In this document: in pieces, positions 1 through 5,505 of the stretch | Position numbering within the stretch: the first letter of the stretch is position 1 | Layout: every line of letters starts with the position of its first letter | NCBI GenBank assembly: GCA_030431085.1 | Contig: JAUIJW010000164.1 | Coordinates: 1 to 5,505, forward strand | From: Bacteroidia bacterium | GTDB lineage: Bacteria > Bacteroidota > Bacteroidia > Flavobacteriales > Flavobacteriaceae | Length of the DNA: 5,505 nt | Reading direction: 5' to 3' | Position numbers and translations under genes: made by a program | Notes under the pieces: generated by a model | What the model saw: only the letters and a program-made list of their open reading frames with translations | Databases searched by the model: none | Told to the model about the DNA's origin: nothing

Positions 1-921
1 TGGTATAGATCCCACCAAATATTCCTTCGTAAAACTTTTGTCTTTGTATGCAAACAATTGAACATTTTTGAGCTTGTATTTTTTTACAGCATCTTTCCAA
101 TATTTTCTAGCATTGTCCCAAGAGTGACCAGACGATAAACTGTCATCTGTAGCAATGCTTACGAATTTTAAATTTTTACCCTTGTAGGCTTCTTTAAGCT
201 TCTTTAAGGCGGGAAACTCTTTGATGCAAGGTTTACACCAAGTGGCCCATAAGTCTATGTATACATAACTTCCTAGAAAATCTTTTAAAGAAGTTTTGCC
301 TCCACTGTAATTTTCATAATTCAAAAACTCGGGAGAAGGTTTTCCAGGTGCAATCTTGTCGTTTTTCTCTTTAAAATATAAAGCCCTTTTATGCTGAGGC
401 TCATATACTTGAACTACATTGGTAAAACATTGAGTGTTTAATTTTTCTGCTTGGCTTTTGTTAATACTATCTACTTGTTTTTTTAAGTCGTTAATAGTCT
501 TTACAAAAGCATCTTTTTCCATTAAAAACAAATCATAAGGAGTTCCATAACTTTTTGCAATTCTACTATTAGCAGCAATAAAATTATTTGTGTTAGAGGC
601 ACCTCCCTCAAAGGATATAGTTTTTAGAATATTTAAGGCGTCTACATTCATTTTTAAGTGAACTCCATTGGTTAAAAAAACAGAGCCTCTCTCATTCCCT
701 AAAAACAAAACATAGCTTCCTTTTTTCTTAACCTTGAGAGTGTCTTGAAAAGTTCCATCTCCTTGTATTTTAATCTTTTTAATCATAGACCCTCCTTGAA
801 GATACATAACAGTATCCTTTGTGTTTTCTACTTTACCAGAAAACGTCATGTAAGTGCTGGGGTGTTGGTTGCAACTAACTAAGAATAATAACCCTATAAA
901 AAAGATCAATAATTTTCTCAT
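1..921 (-). CDS. TlpA-like thioredoxin-fold lipoprotein, partial (C-terminus beyond the left edge)
   Basis: The reverse strand is open from an ATG at 921-919 to base 1, giving 307 residues with no stop. A hydrophobic signal peptide (residues 1-16) ends in the lipobox LVSC with Cys17, so this should be a lipid-anchored envelope protein. Residues about 25-115 resemble the beta-rich N-terminal domain (DUF4369-like) often fused to Bacteroidota TlpA proteins. Residues about 125-185 are charged and probably helical. From about 192 (APGKPSPEF) an AhpC/TSA-Redoxin thioredoxin fold begins, with the redox motif WATWCKPC (Cys229, Cys232). The visible part ends at GSIP, where Pro307 probably is the conserved cis-proline, so only the last strands and helix should be missing. 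By family, it is a thiol-disulfide oxidoreductase that reduces disulfides of envelope proteins or cytochrome c precursors; its substrate is unknown. It diverges from hutH. The family call is firm; the N-terminal domain name is less so. Confidence 0.9.
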   Translation of the reverse strand, partial: MRKLLIFFIGLLFLVSCNQHPSTYMTFSGKVENTKDTVMYLQGGSMIKKIKIQGDGTFQDTLKVKKKGSYVLFLGNERGSVFLTNGVHLKMNVDALNILKTISFEGGASNTNNFIAANSRIAKSYGTPYDLFLMEKDAFVKTINDLKKQVDSINKSQAEKLNTQCFTNVVQVYEPQHKRALYFKEKNDKIAPGKPSPEFLNYENYSGGKTSLKDFLGSYVYIDLWATWCKPCIKEFPALKKLKEAYKGKNLKFVSIATDDSLSSGHSWDNARKYWKDAVKKYKLKNVQLFAYKDKSFTKEYLVGSIP

Positions 922-942
922 TTTTTTCTATTTATTAGTTGC

Positions 943-950
943 CAAAGATA
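943..950 (-). promoter_or_regulatory. Candidate -7 promoter element for the thioredoxin-fold lipoprotein gene
   Basis: Read on the minus strand the bases are TATCTTTG, an exact match to the Bacteroidota -7 consensus TAnnTTTG. It lies 21 bases upstream of the ATG at 921, which would give a very short leader. At the expected -33 distance there is only a T-rich run and not a clean TTTG. The assignment is inferred from motif and position. Confidence 0.5.
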
Positions 951-951
951 A

Positions 952-973
952 AAACTTCTAGAGTTTAAAAACT
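952..973. repeat. Alternating AAACT/AGTTT inverted repeats in the divergent promoter region
   Basis: AAACT at 952-956, AGTTT at 962-966 and AAACT at 969-973 form two overlapping inverted repeats with spacers of 5 and 2 bases. They lie just upstream of the -7 box of the lipoprotein gene and about 60 bases before the hutH start. This position suits an operator for a dimeric regulator of either gene. The arms are short and AT-rich, so chance is a real alternative. Confidence 0.3.
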
Positions 974-993
974 GTTAAATTTTGTTGCATAAT

Positions 994-1001
994 TATTCTT
1001 G
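994..1001 (+). promoter_or_regulatory. Weak candidate -7 promoter element for hutH
   Basis: TATTCTTG matches TAnnTTTG at all but one defined position and lies 32 bases before the hutH ATG. It overlaps a small dyad (TATTC at 994-998, GAATA at 1001-1005). No clear -33 TTTG is seen at the right distance. Another near match, TTTG preceded by TAAAT at 977-984, has a spacing one base too long. Some promoter must lie in 922-1032, because the upstream gene is divergent; the exact site is uncertain. Confidence 0.25.
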
Positions 1002-1032
1002 AATATCGACTTTTACAAGACAATCAACCATT

Positions 1033-2544
1033 ATGAGTTTCGTGCACGAAATCGATTCAACACCTTTAGATTTAAAGGACGTCCATGCTATTCTTTATCA
1101 GAATAAAAAATTGTCATTATCTCATAGTGTTATTCAAAAAATTGAAAAGTGTCGTTCTTATCTCGATCGTAAAATAGATAAAGTTTCCAAACCCCTTTAT
1201 GGTATAAACACTGGGTTTGGAGCTCTTCATAATATTAAGATAAAAGGCGAAAATCTTCAAAAGCTGCAGGAAAATCTTGTTATGAGCCATGCTTGTGGAA
1301 CAGGAGAAGAAGTTCCTAGTACTATTGTGAAGCTAATGCTTCTATTTAAAATTCAGTCACTAAGTTTTGGGCATTCCGGAGTCCAGTTAGCTACTGTTTC
1401 AAGATTGGTAGATTTTTATAACAACGATGTCTTTCCAATTGTTTACACACAAGGCTCTTTAGGTGCTTCAGGTGATTTGGCACCTTTAGCTCATCTCGCA
1501 TTGCCGTTAATTGGATTAGGAGAAGTTTATGCTCATGGAAAAAGAATGAGTGGAGATCAAGCCCTTAAAGAATATGGTTGGCAATCTATTTCTCTGCAAT
1601 CCAAAGAAGGGTTAGCCCTGTTAAATGGAACACAGTTCATGAGTGCCTACGGGGTGCATATGTTGTTAAAAGCCTATAAACTTTCGTATTTGGCAGATTT
1701 AATAGGAACACTATCGCTAGAAGCATACGATGGTAATGATTCGCCGTTCGATGCATTGATTCACTTAGTTAGACCGCATAATGGACAAATAAAAACAGCC
1801 GAAAGAATTCGAGATTTTTTAAAAGATAGTGAATTGATTGTTAAGCCAAAAGCACATGTTCAAGACCCATATTCATTTCGATGTATGCCACAGGTTCATG
1901 GTGCCACAAAAGATACCTTAGCCTATGTGGCCAAGGTTATATTAACAGAGATTAATTCGGTAACCGATAATCCTAATATTTTTATTGAGGATGACAAAAT
2001 TTTATCTGGAGGTAATTTTCATGGGCAACCATTGGCATTGGCTTTAGATTTCTTGGGTATAGCTGTAGCTGAATTAGGTAGTATTTCTGAAAGAAGAACG
2101 TATCAACTAATATCAGGGTTAAGAGGCTTACCACCATTTTTAGTGAAAAACCCTGGGTTAAATAGTGGCTTCATGATTCCACAGTACACAGCAGCAAGTA
2201 TCATCAGTCAGAATAAACAATTGGCTACACCGGCCTCTGTAGATTCAATCGTTTCGAGTAATGGTCAAGAAGATCATGTAAGTATGGGAGCCAATGCCGC
2301 TACAAAAACCAAACGAATTATTGATAATGTAGAAACCATTTTGGCAATTGAATTAATGAATGCCTCACAAGCATTATATTTTAGAAACCCGTTAAAAACT
2401 TCACCCTTTTTACAATCATTAATAGATATCTATAGAAAAGAAATTCCGTTTATCGAAGATGACAAAGTAATGCATGATGATATTGAAAAGTCAATTCTAT
2501 TCATTCAAAATTTATTTATAGAAAGTGAAGAGTTGTTTGCCTAA
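1033..2544 (+). CDS. hutH: Histidine ammonia-lyase
   Basis: This 503-residue cytoplasmic enzyme should convert L-histidine to urocanate and ammonia, the first step of histidine degradation. Length and residue numbering follow the well-studied Pseudomonas putida enzyme almost exactly. Ala145-Ser146-Gly147, within GSLGASGDLAPLAH, would cyclise to the MIO electrophile. Other active-site residues are present: Tyr56 in YGINTGFG, His86 in SHACGTG, Asn198 in LLNGTQ, Gln277, Tyr280 and Arg283 in VQDPYSFRCMPQ, Phe329 in GGNFHG, and Glu413 in GQEDHVSMG. The SHA and QEDHVSM motifs point to histidine, not tyrosine or phenylalanine, as substrate. The family usually acts as a homotetramer. The ATG at 1033 gives the expected N-terminus and has no Shine-Dalgarno sequence, as is usual in Bacteroidota. 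No hutU, hutI or hutG lies beside it: a thioredoxin lipoprotein diverges upstream and a transketolase half follows 90 bases downstream. Another aromatic amino-acid lyase role is possible but less likely. Confidence 0.93.
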   Translation: MSFVHEIDSTPLDLKDVHAILYQNKKLSLSHSVIQKIEKCRSYLDRKIDKVSKPLYGINTGFGALHNIKIKGENLQKLQENLVMSHACGTGEEVPSTIVKLMLLFKIQSLSFGHSGVQLATVSRLVDFYNNDVFPIVYTQGSLGASGDLAPLAHLALPLIGLGEVYAHGKRMSGDQALKEYGWQSISLQSKEGLALLNGTQFMSAYGVHMLLKAYKLSYLADLIGTLSLEAYDGNDSPFDALIHLVRPHNGQIKTAERIRDFLKDSELIVKPKAHVQDPYSFRCMPQVHGATKDTLAYVAKVILTEINSVTDNPNIFIEDDKILSGGNFHGQPLALALDFLGIAVAELGSISERRTYQLISGLRGLPPFLVKNPGLNSGFMIPQYTAASIISQNKQLATPASVDSIVSSNGQEDHVSMGANAATKTKRIIDNVETILAIELMNASQALYFRNPLKTSPFLQSLIDIYRKEIPFIEDDKVMHDDIEKSILFIQNLFIESEELFA

Positions 2545-2575
2545 CGTTCGATATAGTATTCATAATAAATCAAAA

Positions 2576-2592
2576 AATAAATATTATTTATT
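2576..2592. repeat. AT-only palindrome upstream of the transketolase promoter
   Basis: AATAAATA at 2576-2583 and TATTTATT at 2585-2592 are perfect reverse complements around a single T. The palindrome covers the place where a -33 element would sit for the -7 box at 2605. It could be an operator or merely AT-rich spacer. It is a poor intrinsic terminator for hutH because the stem has no G or C. Confidence 0.35.
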
Positions 2593-2604
2593 AAAGTAGT
2601 TTAG

Positions 2605-2612
2605 TATTTTTG
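2605..2612 (+). promoter_or_regulatory. Candidate -7 promoter element for the transketolase N-half gene
   Basis: TATTTTTG matches the Bacteroidota consensus TAnnTTTG exactly and ends 22 bases before the ATG at 2635, a typical leader length. The -33 region is AT-rich without a clean TTTG. This suggests the transketolase gene can be transcribed independently of hutH, although read-through from hutH is possible because no convincing terminator separates them. Confidence 0.55.
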
Positions 2613-2634
2613 CGCTTTCAAAATTCTTAAAATA

Positions 2635-3480
2635 ATGCCTACAATTAACGAGTTACAAGATTTTACAACACAAGTAAGAAGAGATATATTGAGAATGGTA
2701 CATGCAGTACAATCTGGGCACCCTGGTGGTTCTTTAGGTTGTGCCGAATTTTTAACGGCTCTTTACCAAGAGGTTATGAGTTATAGCACCGATTTTGATA
2801 TGGATGGAAAAAACGAAGATCTTTTTTTCCTGTCAAATGGCCATATATCTCCAGTAATTTATAGTGTATTATCAAGAAGCGGCTTTTTTCCGGTTGAAGA
2901 ATTAGCAACTTTTAGAAAAATAAACTCTCGTTTACAAGGGCATCCAACGACTCATGAAGGGCTACCAGGTATAAGAATGTCTGCAGGATCTTTAGGTCAA
3001 GGTATGTCTGTTGCTATTGGTGCAGCGCTTGCTAAAAAACTTAATACTGATGATAAGTTGGTGTATAGTTTACATGGTGATGGTGAGTTACAAGAAGGGC
3101 AGATTTGGGAAGCGGCAATGTACGCCGGCGGTAAAGGTGTAGATAACCTTATTGCAACTATAGATTATAACGGAAAACAAATAGATGGCGCCACAGACGA
3201 TGTCTTACCTTTGGGTAATTTAAAAGCAAAGTTTGAAGCCTTTGATTGGGATGTTATTGAGATTGAAAAAGGCAACGATATTCAAGCCATTTTGGATGGT
3301 TTAGCCTTAGCAAAATCTAAAACAGGAAAAGGTAAACCCGTTTGTATTTTATTACATACAGAGATGGGTAATGGTGTTGATTATATGATGCATACACATG
3401 CATGGCATGGTAAAGCTCCAAACGATGAATTACTCGAAAAAGGATTAGCTCAAAATCCAGAAACTTTAGGAGATTACTAA
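2635..3480 (+). CDS. Transketolase, N-terminal (thiamine-diphosphate-binding) subunit
   Basis: This 281-residue cytoplasmic protein covers only the first third to half of a classical transketolase of about 660 residues. That is the usual length of the N-subunit when the enzyme is split in two. With a C-subunit it would move two-carbon ketol units between sugar phosphates in the non-oxidative pentose phosphate pathway. Visible features are SGHPGGSLG (27-35, with His29), SNGHISP (67-73), QGHP (101-104), SAGSLGQG (116-123), and the thiamine-diphosphate/metal motif starting at Gly148-Asp149-Gly150 and ending at Asn179 in IDYN. The reading frame is intact and the end is natural (ETLGDY followed by TAA). 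The pyrimidine-binding and C-terminal domains are absent, and the next gene is convergent, so the partner must be encoded elsewhere. The start at 2635 fits the family N-terminus and the promoter just upstream. The gene could instead serve a specialised sugar-phosphate or isoprenoid-like transfer, but the motifs look like ordinary transketolase. Confidence 0.93.
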   Translation: MPTINELQDFTTQVRRDILRMVHAVQSGHPGGSLGCAEFLTALYQEVMSYSTDFDMDGKNEDLFFLSNGHISPVIYSVLSRSGFFPVEELATFRKINSRLQGHPTTHEGLPGIRMSAGSLGQGMSVAIGAALAKKLNTDDKLVYSLHGDGELQEGQIWEAAMYAGGKGVDNLIATIDYNGKQIDGATDDVLPLGNLKAKFEAFDWDVIEIEKGNDIQAILDGLALAKSKTGKGKPVCILLHTEMGNGVDYMMHTHAWHGKAPNDELLEKGLAQNPETLGDY

Positions 3481-4085
3481 TAAAACGTAGGTAATTTTAG
3501 CTCAAATTTTACTGCAATGAGCCTAATAGCTATCACAATACAGGTGGTGAGTACATAATTGATGTTAGAAGGAATATGAAAATATTCTAGCACTAAAAAT
3601 GCAATAGCACCAATGATACAGGCCGTGGCGTAGATTTCTTTATGGAATATTAAGGGAATTTCATTGGCAAGTGTATCTCTAATGACACCCCCAAAAGTTG
3701 CAGATAACATACCCAATGCAATTGAAATGATTGGATGCAAATCTTGTTGAATACCTATTTCGGTACCAATAATTGTAAAAATACCCAAACCAATCGTATC
3801 AAAAAGAAATAGAGATTTACTAAGGTAGCCTATTTTTTTTCTAAAGGCTATGGCAAAGATAACAGATATAAAAATTACATAAACATAGGTTAAGTTCTGC
3901 ATCCACCCTACAGGGTTTCTATCAATTAATATATCTCTAAGCGTGCCACCGCCAACGGCAGTAACAAAGGCTAGAATAAATACACCGAATGAATCCATTT
4001 TTTTATGCATGGCAAATAGAGCTCCAGAAATGGCAAAAGAAGCTGTACCTAGTAGGTCTAAAATATAAAATAAGTCGAACGTCAT
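3477..4085 (-). CDS. TRIC/UPF0126 family (YicG-like) inner-membrane channel or transporter
   Basis: This is a 202-residue integral membrane protein with about seven hydrophobic segments: roughly 7-27, 34-53, 65-82, 92-108, 119-139, 151-168 and 175-192. It consists of two tandem copies of the UPF0126 repeat. DLLGTASFAISGA (10-22) matches DTIGLGIFTIIGT (96-108), and GGGTLRD (45-51) matches GGVIRD (132-137). The glycine kinks and the Arg-Asp pairs (50/51 and 136/137) are the family hallmarks. Bacterial members have been described as trimeric intracellular cation channel homologues that conduct potassium, and E. coli YicG as a glycine transporter, so the substrate here is open. The ATG at 4085 lies one base after the stop of the MltF-like gene, so translation is probably coupled and transcription shared. 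The TAG stop at 3479-3477 overlaps the TAA of the convergent transketolase gene. The family is certain; the transported species is not. Confidence 0.92.
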   Translation of the reverse strand: MTFDLFYILDLLGTASFAISGALFAMHKKMDSFGVFILAFVTAVGGGTLRDILIDRNPVGWMQNLTYVYVIFISVIFAIAFRKKIGYLSKSLFLFDTIGLGIFTIIGTEIGIQQDLHPIISIALGMLSATFGGVIRDTLANEIPLIFHKEIYATACIIGAIAFLVLEYFHIPSNINYVLTTCIVIAIRLIAVKFELKLPTFY

Positions 4086-4086
4086 T

Positions 4087-5505
4087 CTAATTTTTCACAA
4101 AGTCTTTATAGTTGGTATACCGCTTAAAAATATCATTAATGTAATTGTAGGGCTCGCTACCTCGAGCATAGCCATAGTTCACCACTTCATCATTAAAATA
4201 CTTGGGTTTTGAAAGGTTAAGCATAAAAAAATCAACACCATTATCCCAGTTTAATGAATCTTTACCGTATTTAATGGCCAATTTTTGAGCATCTCTTACA
4301 TGACCATATCCAGAATTATACGAAGCCATTGCAAATTTGATTCTTTGAATACTGTCGGGTATTTGATCCCAATATTGATGCATCGTACTTAAATAACTAA
4401 CACCAGCTTTTATATTTTCTTTAGGATCATTTACATTTTTCATACCCAATTCTTGTGCGGTAGAAGGCATGATTTGCATAAGACCTGAAGCGCCAGTCCA
4501 CGCTTTGTTTTCTGGTTTAAACATAGATTCTTGATAAATCAATGCTTTAAGTAAACGCCAATCCCATCCAATTTTTTTAGCATGAGTTTTTACCAAATCA
4601 TCATAGGCACTAATTTTGCCTGTAAACTCTGTAAAATATTCGCTATTTAGACGCCTTTTGAACTGTCTTTTATTTTTAAAATATTTTTTATAAATAACAT
4701 TATAGTCTGGTTTCCTTTTAAGCTGCTTTAAATTGTTATTGATAGCGTTTAATAAATTTGGAGATGTCTGTCTAACAGCCCAAGCAATTCTTTGGGAAAG
4801 GCTAACTGGTGTAGATACATCTATATTAGGGTAGTAGCTTTGGTGGATGGAAGCAAGGTGTTCGTCAATAAAGGTGTACTTAATATCTCCATTAGCGACT
4901 TTTTCAATAATATCTTCATCGGTTAATTCGCCTGGTAAAATATCGATGTAAATAGAATCTCCTAAATCATTAGAGAGTTCGGATAACTTATTATAATATG
5001 AAGTGTTTTTTCTTACAGATACGGTATCCTTTATTAGGTCTATAACATCTGTTGCTAATGACTTTCGAATATTGTCGAGTGTCATTTTATGCCATCGATC
5101 TGGTTTTTTCTGTACCAGTACTTGACGGGTGATCAAATACGGATCTGTAAAACTAATTTCTTCTTTTCGATCTGCCATAATGGTATATCCCATGGCAATA
5201 ATGTCGCCATCTCCGCGCTTTAACATGGGGATAAGTGAGTCTACATTTTTAGCTAAAACAATTTCTAGTTCAACATTTAAGCTAGAGGCTAACCTAGATA
5301 AGATTTCATAATCAAATCCCATTGTTTCTCCCCGATAAAGAAAATATCCTGTTGGCGAATAAGTTGTGATAGCCTTAAGAGTACCCCTTTTTTGGATTTG
5401 ATTTAGGTCTGCAACGTATGTTTGAGCTTTTACTTTAGGCGGTTGCAGTGTTGAGTTTAAGTTTTTTTTACATGCTGTGCTTAAGAAAAATAAGCCACAA
5501 CCCAA
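4087..5505 (-). CDS. mltF: MltF-like lytic transglycosylase lipoprotein, partial (5' end beyond the right edge)
   Basis: The reverse strand is open from the window edge at 5505 to a TAG at 4089-4087, giving 472 residues. Residues are numbered here from the edge. The first codon, TTG, is not a credible start: only 11 residues precede lipobox cysteine Cys12 (LSTAC), and the charged start of a signal peptide is missing. The true start therefore lies to the right. After the lipid anchor comes a family-3 extracellular solute-binding domain (about 40-278; GTLKAITTYSP, GFDYEILSRLA, SFTDPYL). A soluble lytic transglycosylase (SLT) domain follows (about 298-430). Its catalytic Glu326 lies in YQES, followed by GASGLMQIMPSTA (338-350) and ASYNSGYGH (394-402). 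By family it cleaves the MurNAc-GlcNAc bond to leave 1,6-anhydromuropeptides. In Pseudomonas MltF, muropeptide binding to the solute-binding domain controls the catalytic domain. It probably acts at an envelope membrane facing the periplasm and leads an operon with the TRIC gene. Confidence 0.92.
   Translation of the reverse strand: MGCGLFFLSTACKKNLNSTLQPPKVKAQTYVADLNQIQKRGTLKAITTYSPTGYFLYRGETMGFDYEILSRLASSLNVELEIVLAKNVDSLIPMLKRGDGDIIAMGYTIMADRKEEISFTDPYLITRQVLVQKKPDRWHKMTLDNIRKSLATDVIDLIKDTVSVRKNTSYYNKLSELSNDLGDSIYIDILPGELTDEDIIEKVANGDIKYTFIDEHLASIHQSYYPNIDVSTPVSLSQRIAWAVRQTSPNLLNAINNNLKQLKRKPDYNVIYKKYFKNKRQFKRRLNSEYFTEFTGKISAYDDLVKTHAKKIGWDWRLLKALIYQESMFKPENKAWTGASGLMQIMPSTAQELGMKNVNDPKENIKAGVSYLSTMHQYWDQIPDSIQRIKFAMASYNSGYGHVRDAQKLAIKYGKDSLNWDNGVDFFMLNLSKPKYFNDEVVNYGYARGSEPYNYINDIFKRYTNYKDFVKN

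Noticed and set aside
1033..2544. Tyrosine ammonia-lyase of a flexirubin or aryl-polyene-type pigment cluster
   Set aside because: The residues match the histidine enzyme (SHA around His86, VQDPYS, QEDHVSMG), and no polyene or fatty-acid-like biosynthesis genes are nearby.
2545..2600. Intrinsic terminator after hutH
   Set aside because: The only dyad is the all-A/T palindrome with a one-base spacer, which would make a weak stem and is not followed by a clean T-run.
2635..3480. Transketolase gene broken by a frameshift or early stop
   Set aside because: The product ends at the normal boundary of split N-subunits, and the sequence after 3480 encodes a different protein on the other strand, with no remnant of the missing domains.
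3497..3526. Possible hairpin (TTAGCTCA with TGAGCCTAA) as a terminator for the convergent genes
   Set aside because: The stem has a bulge, the loop is about 13 bases, and no T-run follows on either strand. It lies within the 3' coding end of the TRIC gene.
5129..5311. A 60-codon open frame on the plus strand
   Set aside because: It lies wholly antisense to the solute-binding domain of the MltF-like gene, has no recognisable domain or promoter, and looks like a shadow of that coding sequence.
5503..5505. TTG at the window edge as the start codon of the MltF-like gene
   Set aside because: It would leave a signal peptide too short and without the basic N-terminal part before Cys12; it is simply the first in-frame codon at the edge, so the gene is treated as 5'-truncated.

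Overview
The window looks like ordinary chromosomal DNA from a member of the Bacteroidota, most likely Flavobacteriaceae. It is AT-rich and its start codons lack Shine-Dalgarno sequences and follow A/T-rich leaders. Two short intergenic regions carry the Bacteroidota -7 promoter motif TAnnTTTG. The gene content also fits: a TlpA-like thioredoxin lipoprotein, a split (two-subunit) transketolase, and a lipoprotein lytic transglycosylase. Species cannot be assigned from the sequence alone.

Layout, left to right. (1) Bases 1-921, minus strand: a thioredoxin-fold lipoprotein of the TlpA/AhpC-TSA group, cut by the left window edge at what appears to be its conserved cis-proline. (2) Bases 922-1032: a divergent promoter region containing alternating AAACT/AGTTT repeats. 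(3) Bases 1033-2544, plus strand: a complete histidine ammonia-lyase (hutH) with every expected active-site residue, but with no other hut gene in the window. (4) Bases 2545-2634: a short gap with an AT-rich palindrome and a good promoter for the next gene. (5) Bases 2635-3480, plus strand: the N-terminal, thiamine-diphosphate-binding half of a split transketolase. (6) Bases 3477-4085, minus strand: a seven-helix TRIC/UPF0126 (YicG-like) membrane protein whose stop codon overlaps that of the transketolase gene. (7) Bases 4087-5505, minus strand: an MltF-like lipoprotein with an extracellular solute-binding domain and a soluble lytic transglycosylase domain. It is cut at its 5' end by the right window edge, and its true start lies outside.

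The genes do not form one pathway. The MltF-like gene and the TRIC gene are separated by one base and are very probably one operon, with the MltF-like gene first. hutH and the transketolase half are co-directional, but the transketolase half appears to have its own promoter. The thioredoxin lipoprotein diverges from hutH.

I found no RNA gene, mobile element, CRISPR array or recognisable novel system. The most noteworthy points are the transketolase N-half without an adjacent C-half, the four-base convergent stop overlap, the hutH gene outside a visible hut operon, and the tight coupling of a lytic transglycosylase to a TRIC-type channel or transporter. No stretch longer than 300 bases lacks a gene.
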